DNA of 64,000 nt. Origin: Candidatus Sacchlamyda saccharinae. GTDB taxonomy: Bacteria; Chlamydiota; Chlamydiia; Chlamydiales; Rhabdochlamydiaceae. Each line of letters starts with the position of its first letter. Within the stretch, counting starts at the first letter, position 1. The stretch covers positions 310,001 to 374,000 of the forward strand of contig JAUHQI010000004.1 in NCBI GenBank assembly GCA_030408505.1, given 5' to 3'. Under the pieces are notes generated by a model that was given only the letters and a program-made list of their open reading frames with translations, was not told where the DNA came from and searched no databases. The position numbers and the translations under genes were made by a program. Positions 52,446 through 63,114 of the stretch are shown here, piece by piece.

Positions 52446-52679
52446 ATGAAATTGGTATTTAGTTTTTTAGGGGCTTCACTTATGGCTGTCGGTTTTCTTT
52501 CCGCTGCACCGAATCAAAAAATGCCCAATTGTTCTTGTCAGAATTGTAAATGCACGTCAAATAGTCACTGCGGATGCATGTCTAAGTCAGGCAAGCGCTC
52601 TTCTAAAGCTTGCCAATGCGGAGAAAATTGTAAATGCGGCAACAATTGCTCTTGTGGAAATAACTGCAAATGTAATTAA
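52446..52679 (+). CDS. Exported metallothionein-like Cys-rich protein
   Basis: 77 residues from ATG 52446, AAGGAGATAAAT upstream. Signal peptide (KLVFSFLGASLMAVGFLSAA). Mature part has 14 Cys: NCSCQNCKCT, HCGCMSKSG, ACQCGENCKCGNNCSCGNNC. Paralogue of 44628-44846. The repeated CxCGxNCxC units look like recent internal expansion. Likely periplasmic Cu or Zn chelator. It ends just before a strong terminator. Confidence 0.75.
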   Translation: MKLVFSFLGASLMAVGFLSAAPNQKMPNCSCQNCKCTSNSHCGCMSKSGKRSSKACQCGENCKCGNNCSCGNNCKCN

Positions 52680-52717
52680 AGATGCATCACAATTATTTCA
52701 ACATCTAAAAAGATTAA

Positions 52718-52747
52718 AAAATGCCCGATCATAAAATCGGGCATTTT
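52718..52747. terminator. Bidirectional-type rho-independent terminator
   Basis: AAAATGCCCGAT and ATCGGGCATTTT, perfect 12-bp stem with six-base loop, with TTTT after it on the plus strand and AAAA before it, so it can work for either direction. Ends the metallothionein transcript. Confidence 0.85.
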
Positions 52748-53009
52748 CTCTCTGAAATCTGAATACAATAGATAATTAGTATATTGAAGACTGATTCCGC
52801 CAAGATCGTCATCTCTGGTACCGAGCACCCTGACTGGAGATCTCCCCATTTAAAGTGGACAACCCTGTCTGACTTCTAAGACGAGGACAATCAACTCTAA
52901 AAATCAGTATAAATCGATTTGCCTAGGCCATTTTTTTTGACCATCATCAGTATCAAGATAAGTCCTAGGAGGATGCCTGAATATTTGGCTTTGTCTTCCA
53001 TGCGAATTT

Positions 53010-54440
53010 TTAGGGCAAATCGAAACACTGCCAGCCTCCTCCGAGCGCTTTGTAGAGTCCCACGAGTTGAACCATAAGAGTTCCTTGACTTTCAATCATT
53101 TCTTCTTCTGAAATATAGAATGTGTCTTCTGCTTCGAGGACATTGTCGAACGGAACGAGCCCAGCAAGATATCGATCCATAGTGAGTTCAAGAATATAAG
53201 AATTTGAGGCGAGTTTTTCTTCCAGGTTTTCAAGGCGGCTTTCTTCTTTGAAATATCCTATCAAGCGGTCTTCCACTTCTTGAAGGGATTGGATAACGGT
53301 TTTTTCGTATTTGAGAATCGCCTGCTTTTGGATCTCTTTTTCTACTTTGATCTGCGTTATGAGGCGTCCGCCCGTGAAGAGATTCCAAATCATATTGGGA
53401 CCAATAGTCCAAAAACGTGATGGCCAAACGAGAAAGTTGCTGATGTCGTTGGACTGAAAGCCAAAATCTCCGATGAGGGAAAAACTGGGAAAAAGCCCTG
53501 CAATGGCTACTCCAATGCGTGATGTTTGTGCAGCAAGTTCTCGATCAGCTCGACGAATATCTGGGCGGCGACAGAGGAGGGTCGAAGGGAGATCATTGGG
53601 GATGACTCCTTTGGCTTTGGGGATTTCTCCAATGCCGATTTCAAAATTTTCTGGGGGTTTTCCAAGGAGAATAGCTAGGCCATGAAGGGTCTGTTTTAGT
53701 TGCTTTTCAAAGCGTGGGAGGCCAGCTTGGCTTCCATCGAGTCTTGCTTTTGCTTGTGCGACATCAAGATGAGAAATGAGTCCAGCGCGGTATCGCACTT
53801 CGGTTAGCTCGAGGAGTTCAGCTCGCCGGTTGATCTGCTCTTTTATTGCTCGAATCTGTTGTTGAAGGGAGCGGATGTCAATGTAGGTTTGGGCGACGTC
53901 GGCTATGAGGGAAATTTGGATATCGAGGGCATCCTCTTGGCTTGCTTCGAATCCCCGATAGCCTACTTCGGCCCGTCTTCGATTTTTTCCCCAAAGGTCA
54001 ATTTCCCAAGAAGCATCAAAACCGAGTTGATAGAAATTTATAATGGGAGGTCCAGAAAAATCGTTGAGCGGAATATCTGTTGCACTGCCTGTTTCCAATG
54101 TCACGTCTTCACTAACGTTTCCACTACGCCGGGCCCTTACTTCGATAAAATTAGCTTGAATTTGAGGATAGAGAAAAGAGCGGTCAATTTTATAGCGGGC
54201 GCGAAATTCTTCGATTTTGAAAAGGGCGATATTCATATCATAGTTGCAAGAAAGGGCTTCATCAATGAGTTCGCTGAGCATTTTATCATGGAATTGCTCC
54301 CACCAAAGAGACAAACACATTTCTTCTTGTTCCTGGGGGGCTTCTTCAAATTGATGAGGAACCCAAACGGTTGGGGTCTCATGATCGGGGCCTAGGGAAC
54401 ACCCTGAAAGAATAAGAAAAAAAATAAAAAATTGCTTCAT
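53010..54440 (-). CDS. RND-efflux outer-membrane lipoprotein (NodT/CusC-like)
   Basis: 476 residues. Lipobox LILSGC at residues 9-14, then the OMF family pattern SLGPDHETPTV, WWEQFHDKMLSELIDEAL, ALFKIEEFRARYKIDRSFLYP, and second-half ADRELAAQTSRIGVAIAGLFP with GPNMIWNLFTGGRL. It forms the outer-membrane duct. It is the last gene after cusA, following a 130-base gap, the second OMF gene in this cluster besides 58877-60157. Confidence 0.9.
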   Translation of the reverse strand: MKQFFIFFLILSGCSLGPDHETPTVWVPHQFEEAPQEQEEMCLSLWWEQFHDKMLSELIDEALSCNYDMNIALFKIEEFRARYKIDRSFLYPQIQANFIEVRARRSGNVSEDVTLETGSATDIPLNDFSGPPIINFYQLGFDASWEIDLWGKNRRRAEVGYRGFEASQEDALDIQISLIADVAQTYIDIRSLQQQIRAIKEQINRRAELLELTEVRYRAGLISHLDVAQAKARLDGSQAGLPRFEKQLKQTLHGLAILLGKPPENFEIGIGEIPKAKGVIPNDLPSTLLCRRPDIRRADRELAAQTSRIGVAIAGLFPSFSLIGDFGFQSNDISNFLVWPSRFWTIGPNMIWNLFTGGRLITQIKVEKEIQKQAILKYEKTVIQSLQEVEDRLIGYFKEESRLENLEEKLASNSYILELTMDRYLAGLVPFDNVLEAEDTFYISEEEMIESQGTLMVQLVGLYKALGGGWQCFDLP

Positions 54441-54571
54441 AGGCCTTGGGATGGCTTGGTTTCTATGTAGATGTCAAGCAATGGTCCAAGATAGGCGGGA
54501 AGATTCTTCTTGTCAAGGCGATAGCAAATTCCGGTGAAGAGGGACCCGATTGCTTAGAGGATAAGGAATAA

Positions 54572-57500
54572 TTACTGCTCCGCTTGTTTATTCATTTGTT
54601 TGTTTTCACTTTTAAAAGCATGCATTTTCCAAGCTACATAGATAGCCGGGATCACAAAGAGAGTGAGAAGGGTTAAAGAGACAAGTCCTCCCCAGAGTGG
54701 CATTGCAATGCGTCTTGCGATATCTGATCCCACTCCTTCGCTGATCATAATAGGGACCAGACCAATGATGTTTAATCCAATAGCCATGATAAAGGGACGG
54801 ATGCGCAAAGACGCTTGGCTTAAAGCCATGGTTGGAATATCTTCAGGGGATTTGATTTTGCCCTCTTTCAACCATTTCTTATATCCCTGCTCCAAATAGA
54901 CAACCATAATCGCAATGGTCTCGGCTGCAATTCCAAGAAGGGCAATCATTCCAACCCAGACGGCAACAGAGGTATTGTAATTGGCGAAAAACAAGAAATA
55001 GATCGCTCCAATGGCCGCAAAGGGAACAGATAACATGACGATGAGTGTGGGAACTATCGCCTTGAAATTGATATAGAGGACAATCAAGATTAGAAAAATG
55101 GTAAGAGGAACCATGTAGGTCAAAAGTTTTTGGATTCTTTCAAGGTACTCATATTGGCCTGTCCATTTTAAAAAGTAGCTTTCGGGAAGCTTTAATTCTG
55201 AAGCCAAGATTTTTTTGGCCTGGTCAACATAGCCTCCAAGATCCGAAGTGTCGAGGTCCACATATACCCATCCGGATAGATACCCCATTTCATCTTTGAT
55301 CATAGAGGGTCCCATCGTAACTTTGATTTGACCAAGCTGCCCAAGAGGTACATGAGCATATTTTTGTAGTTGATTGGTTCCTTCCATCATTGCCATGGCT
55401 TTATTGATAGGAACTAAAGCCTGTTCTAAAGCAAGAGGATCGCTTCGAAGCCCTCTCGGGTAACGAATATTAATCGTATATCTTTCTCTTCCTTCAATCG
55501 TTTTGGTGACATCTTTCCCCCCAATGGCACTTTCTATAAAGTCCATGACGTCAGTGATTGTCAGGCCATAGCGAGCAAGTGCTTCTCGATTGGGTAGATA
55601 GTCGATATAAAAGCCCCCCGTCTCCCTTTCAGCATAGACGCTTCTTGTCCCAGGGAGGTCTTTTAAGATTTTTTCTATCTGGATCCCGATATTATTAATT
55701 TTTTCCAGGTCATCGCCAATCACTTTTATGCCCACAGGGGTTCGGATTCCAGTCGTTAACATGTCTAAACGAGCTTTAATAGGCATCGTCCAGGCATTCT
55801 GTACCCCCTTAAAATTAAGCTCCGTATTCATCTCTTCAATGAGCTTTTTCTTTGTCATCCCCTTTCGCCATTTAGACTTAGGGTGAAGAACGATCATTGT
55901 CTCAATCATGGAAAGAGGGGCAGGATCTGTCGAAGTATCGGCTCTTCCCACTTTCCCAAAAACCCTTTTGACCTCAGGAAATGAATAGATGATTTTATCT
56001 TGCTTTTGGACCAGTTCTCTTGCAGCTTCGATGGATATTCCCGGTGTTGTAATCGGCATGAAAAAAATATCTTCTTCATCAAGTGGGGGCATAAATTCTG
56101 AGCCCAATCGAAGATAAAAAGGGACAGCAGACAGGATAAGAGCGAGGCATGAGAAGATAATGGTTTTTCGGTACTTTAAGCTAAATTTTAAAAGAGGGCG
56201 GTAGCCAGCGATCAGTCCTTTTGTGATTGGATTTGAAAGCATGGGGCGGATTTTTCCTTTGATAAAGGTCACCATTAGTGCAGGGACTAAAGTAATCCCA
56301 AGAAGGCATCCAAAAGCCGTGGAGAAAGTTTTGGTGAATGCTAGAGGAGAAAATAGCTTTCCTTCTTGTGCTTGAAGGCTAAAAACGGGGATAAAAGCTA
56401 GAACGATAATGAGTAGCGATGCAAAAATACTTGGACCGATTTCTTTGGCTGATTCGATGATGACTTCTTGGCGAGAACGATTTTCTTTATTTTCCTCTAG
56501 TTTTTGGTGGGCATTTTCCGTCATAATGAGAGCAGAATCCACAACATCCCCGATCGCAATGATGATTCCTGCCAGGGACATAATATTGGCAGAAAGGCCC
56601 ATGTAGTACATCGGGATGAATGCCAAGAGAACAGCAATGGGTAATGTAATTATGGGAACCAGAGAAGAACGGAAGTGAAATAGGAAAATTAGTATCACAA
56701 TAAAAATTAAAAGGATCTCTTCTCCTAAAGCTTCGAAAAGAGTAAACATGGAATTTTTTATGAGCTTGGAGCGATCATAGGTTGTGACAAGTTTTACTCC
56801 TGGGGGAAAGGCTTTTTCTACATCTTTGATTTTATCCTTTATTCCTTTAATGACTTTTAAGGGGTTTTCTCCAAAGCGCATGACGACAATGCCACCGACC
56901 ACTTCTCCTTTTCCATCCAATTCAGTAAGACCTCTGCGGATATTGCCACCTATTTGGACATTGGCAATATCGTCAATCGTAACAGGACTGCCCATCTGAT
57001 CCGTGCCAACAACGACCTGTTCAATCATCTTTGTATCGGTGATATAGCCGCTACCTCTTACGGCATATTCATGCTGGGCCATTTCAATGACTCGTGCTCC
57101 AATATAAAGGTTGGATTCTTGGAGTCCTTTACGTATTTGGTTCATTGACAGTCCATAAGACTGAAGTTTGACTGGATCAATTTCGACTTGATATTCTTTT
57201 TGATACCCGCCGATGCTTGCGATTTCAGCTACGCCCGGGACAGCCGCTAGCCAATAGCGCAAATACCAGTCTTGGAAACTACGCAGTTGTTGCAGATCTT
57301 GCGTGCCGGACTCATCAATGAGGGCATATTCAAAAACCCATCCAACACCTGTTGCATCAGGGCCAATTGCTGGAGCTACTCCTTCTGGCATCTGCGCCTG
57401 CAAAGGGGATAGATATTCTAAAGTACGGCTCCTGGCCCAATACATATCCGTTCCTTCTTCAAATAGAACATAGATAAAAGAAAATCCAAACATAGTGAAT

Positions 57501-57751
57501 CCCCGGACAACCTTGACTTTAGGAGCACTTAGAAAGGCAGAAACAATGGGATAAGTGATTTGGTCTTCGATGATGTTGGGACTTTGACCTTTCCACTCGG
57601 TCATAATAATGACTTGGGTATCAGATAGATCAGGAAGGGCATCCATGGGAGTTTTTCGAATGGCATAAAAAGACCACACGATAACAAGAAGGGTGGAGAG
57701 GTAGATGATAGAGCGGTTTTTTGCGCTCCATTCGATAATTTTCTGAATCAT
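54572..57751 (-). CDS. cusA: CusA/CzcA-type heavy-metal RND pump
   Basis: 1,059 residues, the length of HME-RND proteins. TM1 region RSIIYLSTLLVIVWSFYAIRK, PMDALPDLSDTQVIIMTEW, PIVSAFLSAPKVKVVRGFTMFG, and GDVVDSALIMTENAHQKLEE in TM4, the family motif. Large periplasmic loops carry WTMPIKARLDMLTTGIRTPVG. It would pump Cu(I)/Ag(I) or other divalent metals out through CusB and the outer duct. It begins 7 bases after cusB's end. Confidence 0.95.
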   Translation of the reverse strand: MIQKIIEWSAKNRSIIYLSTLLVIVWSFYAIRKTPMDALPDLSDTQVIIMTEWKGQSPNIIEDQITYPIVSAFLSAPKVKVVRGFTMFGFSFIYVLFEEGTDMYWARSRTLEYLSPLQAQMPEGVAPAIGPDATGVGWVFEYALIDESGTQDLQQLRSFQDWYLRYWLAAVPGVAEIASIGGYQKEYQVEIDPVKLQSYGLSMNQIRKGLQESNLYIGARVIEMAQHEYAVRGSGYITDTKMIEQVVVGTDQMGSPVTIDDIANVQIGGNIRRGLTELDGKGEVVGGIVVMRFGENPLKVIKGIKDKIKDVEKAFPPGVKLVTTYDRSKLIKNSMFTLFEALGEEILLIFIVILIFLFHFRSSLVPIITLPIAVLLAFIPMYYMGLSANIMSLAGIIIAIGDVVDSALIMTENAHQKLEENKENRSRQEVIIESAKEIGPSIFASLLIIVLAFIPVFSLQAQEGKLFSPLAFTKTFSTAFGCLLGITLVPALMVTFIKGKIRPMLSNPITKGLIAGYRPLLKFSLKYRKTIIFSCLALILSAVPFYLRLGSEFMPPLDEEDIFFMPITTPGISIEAARELVQKQDKIIYSFPEVKRVFGKVGRADTSTDPAPLSMIETMIVLHPKSKWRKGMTKKKLIEEMNTELNFKGVQNAWTMPIKARLDMLTTGIRTPVGIKVIGDDLEKINNIGIQIEKILKDLPGTRSVYAERETGGFYIDYLPNREALARYGLTITDVMDFIESAIGGKDVTKTIEGRERYTINIRYPRGLRSDPLALEQALVPINKAMAMMEGTNQLQKYAHVPLGQLGQIKVTMGPSMIKDEMGYLSGWVYVDLDTSDLGGYVDQAKKILASELKLPESYFLKWTGQYEYLERIQKLLTYMVPLTIFLILIVLYINFKAIVPTLIVMLSVPFAAIGAIYFLFFANYNTSVAVWVGMIALLGIAAETIAIMVVYLEQGYKKWLKEGKIKSPEDIPTMALSQASLRIRPFIMAIGLNIIGLVPIMISEGVGSDIARRIAMPLWGGLVSLTLLTLFVIPAIYVAWKMHAFKSENKQMNKQAEQ

Positions 57752-57758
57752 AATCTTT

Positions 57759-58895
57759 TTAGTGTCCCTTCATGACTCCACCAATACGGCTTTCTGAATC
57801 GAGCAAGAATTGTGAGCTTGTCACCACAACCTCGCCTTCTGAAACTCCTGAAAGCACTTGAAAATAGCCATCTGCCAGATATCCAAGCTCAACCTCTCTT
57901 GGGGTGAAATGGCCCTTTCCTTCATCAATAAAAATGATTTTTCTAAGTCCTGTGTCGATGACGGCATCTTGGGGGATAGCAAGCGATCTGCCCATATCAA
58001 CTTTGAGTTCAACGACTCCATACATGTCTGGCTTGAGTAGATACCTCAGGTTGTCTACATCGATCCGAACCTTAACATTGCGTGTTTTAGGGTCTAGGAC
58101 ATAATTGATGAAAGAAATAGTTCCTTTGAAATGCATCGTTGGGAAGGCTGTGATCGTAAAATCGACGTCCTGTCCCATCTTCATCAGAGAAATATCTTGC
58201 TCATAGACATCTGCCATGACCCAAACCCAGGAAAGATCGGCAATAGTGAAAAGATCAATACCGGGCCCCACATTTCGACCGTAAAAGGCATTTTTTTCTA
58301 AAACAATGCCATGAACGGGGGAATAAAAAGTCAGGGCATAGGAGGGTTTTTTCGTGTCCTGGAGGCGCTTTATTTCTTCACGCGGAACATCCCAGAGCTG
58401 TAGCCTTTCTTTTGCAGCCCTTAAAAGCTCTTGATTGGACTCATTTAGCTCCTCGGCAAACATCCCCTCAGGAGAGATTTTGGATGATTTTAAGGCCAAA
58501 AGATATTCTTCCTGTGTAGCGTAAAGCTCTGGGCTATAAATGCTAAATAAGGGCGCATCCATTGGGACGGGCTTATTCGTAAAATCAACATACAGCTTGT
58601 CTATCCAGCCCTTAAATTTTGTTTGGATTTTGAAAATTCTTCTTTCGTCGACATTGACGATGCCTACCGTTCGAATAGAGCGGATGAGATTTCTTTGCAT
58701 AACTGCTTCTGTTGTTACTCCGTAGAGTTGAAGACGTGAGGGCTCGATGTAAACGGGAGATAATTTTTCCATTTTACCAGAATTAGAGACCTCTTCTTTT
58801 TTGTCTTTATGTCCATACGTTTCATGCTCTTTGTTATTTGAACATCCGCAAAATAAACAAATTAGACAAAAGTAAACTATTTTAATGAAGCGCAC
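57759..58895 (-). CDS. cusB: CusB-type periplasmic adaptor lipoprotein
   Basis: 378 residues. Lipobox CLFCGCSN near residue 17. Barrel-sandwich and hairpin pieces: KIQTKFKGWIDKLYVDFTNKPV, YSPELYATQEEYLLALKSS, VHGIVLEKNAFYGRNVGPG, LFTIADLSWVWVMADVYEQD, and LDPKTRNVKVRIDVDNLRY. Links the CusA pump to the outer duct. Its own start overlaps the end of the OMF gene. Confidence 0.93.
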   Translation of the reverse strand: MRFIKIVYFCLICLFCGCSNNKEHETYGHKDKKEEVSNSGKMEKLSPVYIEPSRLQLYGVTTEAVMQRNLIRSIRTVGIVNVDERRIFKIQTKFKGWIDKLYVDFTNKPVPMDAPLFSIYSPELYATQEEYLLALKSSKISPEGMFAEELNESNQELLRAAKERLQLWDVPREEIKRLQDTKKPSYALTFYSPVHGIVLEKNAFYGRNVGPGIDLFTIADLSWVWVMADVYEQDISLMKMGQDVDFTITAFPTMHFKGTISFINYVLDPKTRNVKVRIDVDNLRYLLKPDMYGVVELKVDMGRSLAIPQDAVIDTGLRKIIFIDEGKGHFTPREVELGYLADGYFQVLSGVSEGEVVVTSSQFLLDSESRIGGVMKGH

Positions 58896-60157
58896 TTTAT
58901 TTCCTCCAAATAGATGCCGATCGTTCTTTCCAATTCGGCAAGAAAAATCTCGCGTTGAGCCCGCGCATTTTCATATTCAAGCTGATAGATATAATATTGC
59001 CTAATCGTATCGAGAAGGGTTAAGAAGTCTCCCCGCCCTGCTTTGTATTCAGATTTCCCCGACTCAAGACTTTCCAGAGTTTTAGGCAAAATTCCAGTTC
59101 TGAGTAGCAAAATTCTCTCATCGAGAGAGGAAACTTCTGCAAGAATTTCCCTGATTTTTCCTCGGATCATCGATTTTAAATTATCGAGTTCATCACAATG
59201 AGACCTGGCAAGGGCTTTAGCCTGCTGCACATCCCTTCGTTGCTTCCAGGGGATCCAGATCGGGAGATTGATCCCAACAGCCACACCCCACGCGGTGTCA
59301 TTGCTGGCAATTCGATGGTCAAAACGACTCGAAACAGTAAAATCAGGGTAATAGTCCTTTTTGGCTAAATCTCTGCGGTAGTTTTGCTCCCCTATTTTAG
59401 CTTCAATGCCTTGAACTTCAGGATTATGTTGATAGGCGATGCATTCAAGCTCCATAGGACACAAGGAAATGGAAGAGCTAAACATTGCTTCTGGGATACC
59501 TAATGGGGCTTGGGAGGGGCGGTCTAAGATTGCATTGAGCATGGATAGCAAGCGATCTTTATTTGCATTCAGCTTAAGCTTTTCATCATCGAGGATCTGC
59601 AGTTCAACCTGAGCTTTGACAGCTTCAGAGAAGCCATCTTCACCTGTCCGATATAAAGACATGGTCTGTTGGACAAATTCAGAAACAATTTGTCTATTTA
59701 TTTCATTGATTTCTAATGCTGATTTATTAAAATAAAGCTGAAAAAATATCTTCTTCGATAATAATATCAACTCTTGGATTGTTGATAACTTTTCACTTTC
59801 TAGAAATACAACCTGTTGCTGAGCAATTTTGCCCTTTAGAGATAACTTCCCTGGAAAGGGAAATTCTTGAGTCAATGTAAAACGGGTTTTGGGAATAAAA
59901 ATGCTATTTCTTTCTGAACCGAAAGGTTGATCATGTCTCATCACACTAAAAAAGGGATCTTCTAAGATTTGGACTCGCTTCTGAAAAAATTCTGCAGCAT
60001 TGATTCGTTCTTGAGTTGCTGATAAGTCTGGATTGCGCTGTAATACCTCGCAAATGAGAGTGGGCAGTTCTAATTTTGAATGGGTTAGACATTCTTCCGC
60101 GGCTAATAAACCACTAAGAGAAAAGGTAAATAAAAGTGATAAAAACCGTAATTTCAT
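58877..60157 (-). CDS. Outer-membrane factor of the Cus-type pump (CusC/CzcC-like)
   Basis: 426 residues from ATG 60157, which overlaps the TGA of the ATPase gene (ATGA); a TTG at 60166 is less likely. Signal peptide [20 protein letters not shown]. TolC-type helices KLELPTLICEVLQRNPDLSA, LAKKDYYPDFTVSSRFDHR, and GINLPIWIPWKQRRDVQQA. No lipobox, so CzcC-like rather than CusC. Its 3' end overlaps cusB by 19 bases. Confidence 0.88.
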   Translation of the reverse strand: MKLRFLSLLFTFSLSGLLAAEECLTHSKLELPTLICEVLQRNPDLSATQERINAAEFFQKRVQILEDPFFSVMRHDQPFGSERNSIFIPKTRFTLTQEFPFPGKLSLKGKIAQQQVVFLESEKLSTIQELILLSKKIFFQLYFNKSALEINEINRQIVSEFVQQTMSLYRTGEDGFSEAVKAQVELQILDDEKLKLNANKDRLLSMLNAILDRPSQAPLGIPEAMFSSSISLCPMELECIAYQHNPEVQGIEAKIGEQNYRRDLAKKDYYPDFTVSSRFDHRIASNDTAWGVAVGINLPIWIPWKQRRDVQQAKALARSHCDELDNLKSMIRGKIREILAEVSSLDERILLLRTGILPKTLESLESGKSEYKAGRGDFLTLLDTIRQYYIYQLEYENARAQREIFLAELERTIGIYLEEIKCASLK

Positions 60158-62832
60158 TTGTGCCAAGACTTAAAAATCCTATTAACTACCCCTCCTAATA
60201 TTCCTATACCAGAAGCAATGACTAAAATCACCCCCCATTCTACTAATCCAAGGGGAGTAGTTCCGAGGACCCTCTGCAAAGGAGGGAAATAGATGGCAAC
60301 AAGCTGGATAGCTAAGGAACTAGCCAAAGCGCCAAGGATCCAAGAATTGGAAAGAAATTTGATGTGGTATTGAGATCGAACCATTTGCACTCTTAGTAAC
60401 TCTACGACCACCAAGGTTGTAAGGGCCATCGTATGAGCTAGTGAAGCACTTTGCCTGAGGCCAAAATGGCAAGCAGCTAGTGTACCAATAGCAATTAGAC
60501 TACTGATTATAACCAACTGAAGGGTAAATCGAGGAGTTAGGATCGGTGTCTTAGGTTTTCTAGGAGGACGCTTCATAGCCAGAGGATCTACTGGATCCAT
60601 AGCCAATGCCACAGCGGGCAGACCATCCGTCACAAGATTTAAATAGAGCAACTGGACAGCAGTTAAGGAGACAAAGGGATTTCCTTGAGGATCCTTGAAC
60701 CCTAGAGAAATCCCAATAAAAATAATTAACAACTCGGCAATATTTGAAGATAACAAATAATTAACGAACTTAATTATATTATCATAAATCCCCCTTCCTT
60801 CTTCAATAGCATTTACAATTGAAGCATAATTATCATCCGTGATGATCATGTCTGCTGCTTCTTTGGCGACATCACTGCCTTTGATCCCCATCGCAATTCC
60901 GATGTCAGCTTCTTTAATTGCAGGTGCATCATTCACTCCATCTCCTGTCACAGCAACGACTTCATCGATACTTCTCCAGGCCTTAATAATGCGCAATTTG
61001 TGGGCAGCAGATACCCGAGCATAAATGCTGGTATTCTTTAAGGATTCCTTAAGTTTTTCATCATCTAATGCTTCAAGCTCAATTCCGCTGATTGCTTGTG
61101 ACTCTCCTTCAATCAACCCAAGTTCACGCCCAATAGCTATCGCCGTTTCTTTATGATCTCCGGTGACCATTACAGGAAATACACCAGCTTCTTTGCTTGA
61201 TATAATAGCTTGTTTGACTTCCGGCCTCGGGGGATCCATCATTCCTACAAGGCCTACAAAAATCAGCTCTTTTTCAGGATCTTCTTCTATTGGTGCCTCG
61301 CGATATGCTAATCCAAGGACACGATAAGCTTGAGAGGCTAAAATGCGATTAGATTCTAGAATCTTATCCTTAAATGTTGAATCAAGAGGGATGATTTGAT
61401 CATTTTGGACAAATGAGTTACTCAAATTTAGAATGATGTCAGGAGCCCCCTTTGTGAAAAGAATGTTCCCTTGCTCCGCCTTCCTTAAAATGCTCATACA
61501 TTTGCGTTCAGAGTCAAAAGGAAATTCCTTAAGAATAGGGGCGTTTTTTTCGAGTTCTTGTTTATTTAATCCCGCCTTTTGTGCCAAAACAATAAGAGAG
61601 CCTTCAGTTGGGTCACCTGTAATTTGCCATCCTTGGTCGGTTTTATTTAAATTGGAGCTATTACATAAAACACCTATCTCGAGTAAGCGCTTTAAATCTG
61701 GAAAATCGTCCATTTTAATAGGGGAAGCGTCCATTTCAATATTTCCCTCAGGAATATACCCTGATCCTTGAACGTCAATCCATTTATCATCGATCCAAAT
61801 TTTTCGGACACACATTTCATTTCTTGTTAAAGTCCCCGTTTTATCTGTGCAGATGACAGTTGTACAGCCTAGGGTTTCCACAGAGGGAAGCTTACGAATC
61901 AACGCTTTTCTTTTGACCATTTTGCGCACACCCATAGCCAAGCCGATTGTAACAATTGCGGGTAATCCTTCGGGTACGGCTGCAACAGCAAGGCTTGTTG
62001 CTATAAGAAGCATGTCAATAAAATTAATACCTTTGACGATTCCGATTAGAAATACGACTAAGACTATTCCTAAACAAAAAAACACTAAATGATGACCCAA
62101 TTTTTTGAGTCGAACTTGAAGAGGAGTTGGTTCTTCTTTGTGCTCTGTGAGTAGAGAAGCAATTTTACCCAATTCGGTTGAGAGACCAGTTTCAGTCACG
62201 AGCAAACGTCCTTTTCCCTTAAGGACATTAGTGCCCATAAATCCCATATTTTTCCGATCCCCAATAGGAAGATCCTCTTTTGCAAGCGGAGTAGTAATTT
62301 TATGAATGGGAAGGGATTCTCCAGTCAGTGCTGCTTCTTGAGTAGACAGCTGGGCAGAGTAGATCACCCTGCCATCTGCCGGAATAATATCGCCATCTTC
62401 AAGATCCACTAGATCCCCAGGGACAAGGCTTTTTGTTGGGATGGTCTGGAGGCTACCATCGCGAATCACCCTACAAGTAGGAGAGGAAAGCTTTTTTAAA
62501 CTGGCAATTGAACGCTGTGCATTGAATTCTTGGAAAAACCCTAAAACTGCATTTAGACAGACGATAGAGGCAATCGCGATAGCATCTACCCATTCTTCAA
62601 GAAAACCCGAAAGAAAAGCTGCTGCAATAAGAAGCCAAACAATAAAACTTGAAAATTGATTCAAAAACAATGTTAAAGGAGAAGCTAATTTAGGCTCCGG
62701 TAATTTATTTTCGCCATATTTGTTTAATCTCTCTTCAGCTTCAGCTTTAGATAGTCCTTTTTCAAGATCCGAACTTAAAACTTTGGAGACCTCTCCCTCA
62801 TTCAATCCCCACCAAAAATGCTTATCTTCCAT
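60154..62832 (-). CDS. P2A (Ca2+-type) cation ATPase
   Basis: 892 residues. N-terminal cation-ATPase domain [25 protein letters not shown] 170-173, PEGLP 287-291 (Ca2+ site in helix 4), phosphorylated Asp330 in [21 protein letters not shown] nucleotide site, [19 protein letters not shown]. It matches SERCA/PMR1-like pumps for Ca2+ or Mn2+. First gene of the Cus-type operon on this strand, an unusual companion. GGGAGGAGTT precedes the ATG. Confidence 0.93.
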   Translation of the reverse strand: MEDKHFWWGLNEGEVSKVLSSDLEKGLSKAEAEERLNKYGENKLPEPKLASPLTLFLNQFSSFIVWLLIAAAFLSGFLEEWVDAIAIASIVCLNAVLGFFQEFNAQRSIASLKKLSSPTCRVIRDGSLQTIPTKSLVPGDLVDLEDGDIIPADGRVIYSAQLSTQEAALTGESLPIHKITTPLAKEDLPIGDRKNMGFMGTNVLKGKGRLLVTETGLSTELGKIASLLTEHKEEPTPLQVRLKKLGHHLVFFCLGIVLVVFLIGIVKGINFIDMLLIATSLAVAAVPEGLPAIVTIGLAMGVRKMVKRKALIRKLPSVETLGCTTVICTDKTGTLTRNEMCVRKIWIDDKWIDVQGSGYIPEGNIEMDASPIKMDDFPDLKRLLEIGVLCNSSNLNKTDQGWQITGDPTEGSLIVLAQKAGLNKQELEKNAPILKEFPFDSERKCMSILRKAEQGNILFTKGAPDIILNLSNSFVQNDQIIPLDSTFKDKILESNRILASQAYRVLGLAYREAPIEEDPEKELIFVGLVGMMDPPRPEVKQAIISSKEAGVFPVMVTGDHKETAIAIGRELGLIEGESQAISGIELEALDDEKLKESLKNTSIYARVSAAHKLRIIKAWRSIDEVVAVTGDGVNDAPAIKEADIGIAMGIKGSDVAKEAADMIITDDNYASIVNAIEEGRGIYDNIIKFVNYLLSSNIAELLIIFIGISLGFKDPQGNPFVSLTAVQLLYLNLVTDGLPAVALAMDPVDPLAMKRPPRKPKTPILTPRFTLQLVIISSLIAIGTLAACHFGLRQSASLAHTMALTTLVVVELLRVQMVRSQYHIKFLSNSWILGALASSLAIQLVAIYFPPLQRVLGTTPLGLVEWGVILVIASGIGILGGVVNRIFKSWHK

Positions 62833-62977
62833 CTAACTCCTCCCTACTGACTTTTAATATCAGGTTTTTTTTTAAAAGAGAGACTTTTTATTGCTAATGA
62901 AGAAGGGAAACGGGCTATTTCAGTTTGAGCTATAGAACTCAGAAGGACGGTTGGATGCTCTCAGCGCTTGAAAATTA

Positions 62978-62994
62978 AGCACATTTTATGCACA
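62978..62994 (+). repeat. Arm-type direct repeat, right copy
   Basis: AGCACATTTTATGCACA, identical to 25507-25523; both lie 120-140 bases from an att core. Confidence 0.6.
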
Positions 62995-63114
62995 CTAAGC
63001 AACAATAGTCAGCAGCAACTCCCTGAAAGAGACTATTCTCAAGAGATCGGTTCCCATAGGGAGAAGTTGTTGTTGATTATTGAAATTTGTTGAGAGGTTT
63101 AGTTTTACCTCGGA

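Noticed and set aside
54663-54899. 78-codon plus-strand frame
   Set aside because: Antisense of the cusA C-terminal end; no start signals.
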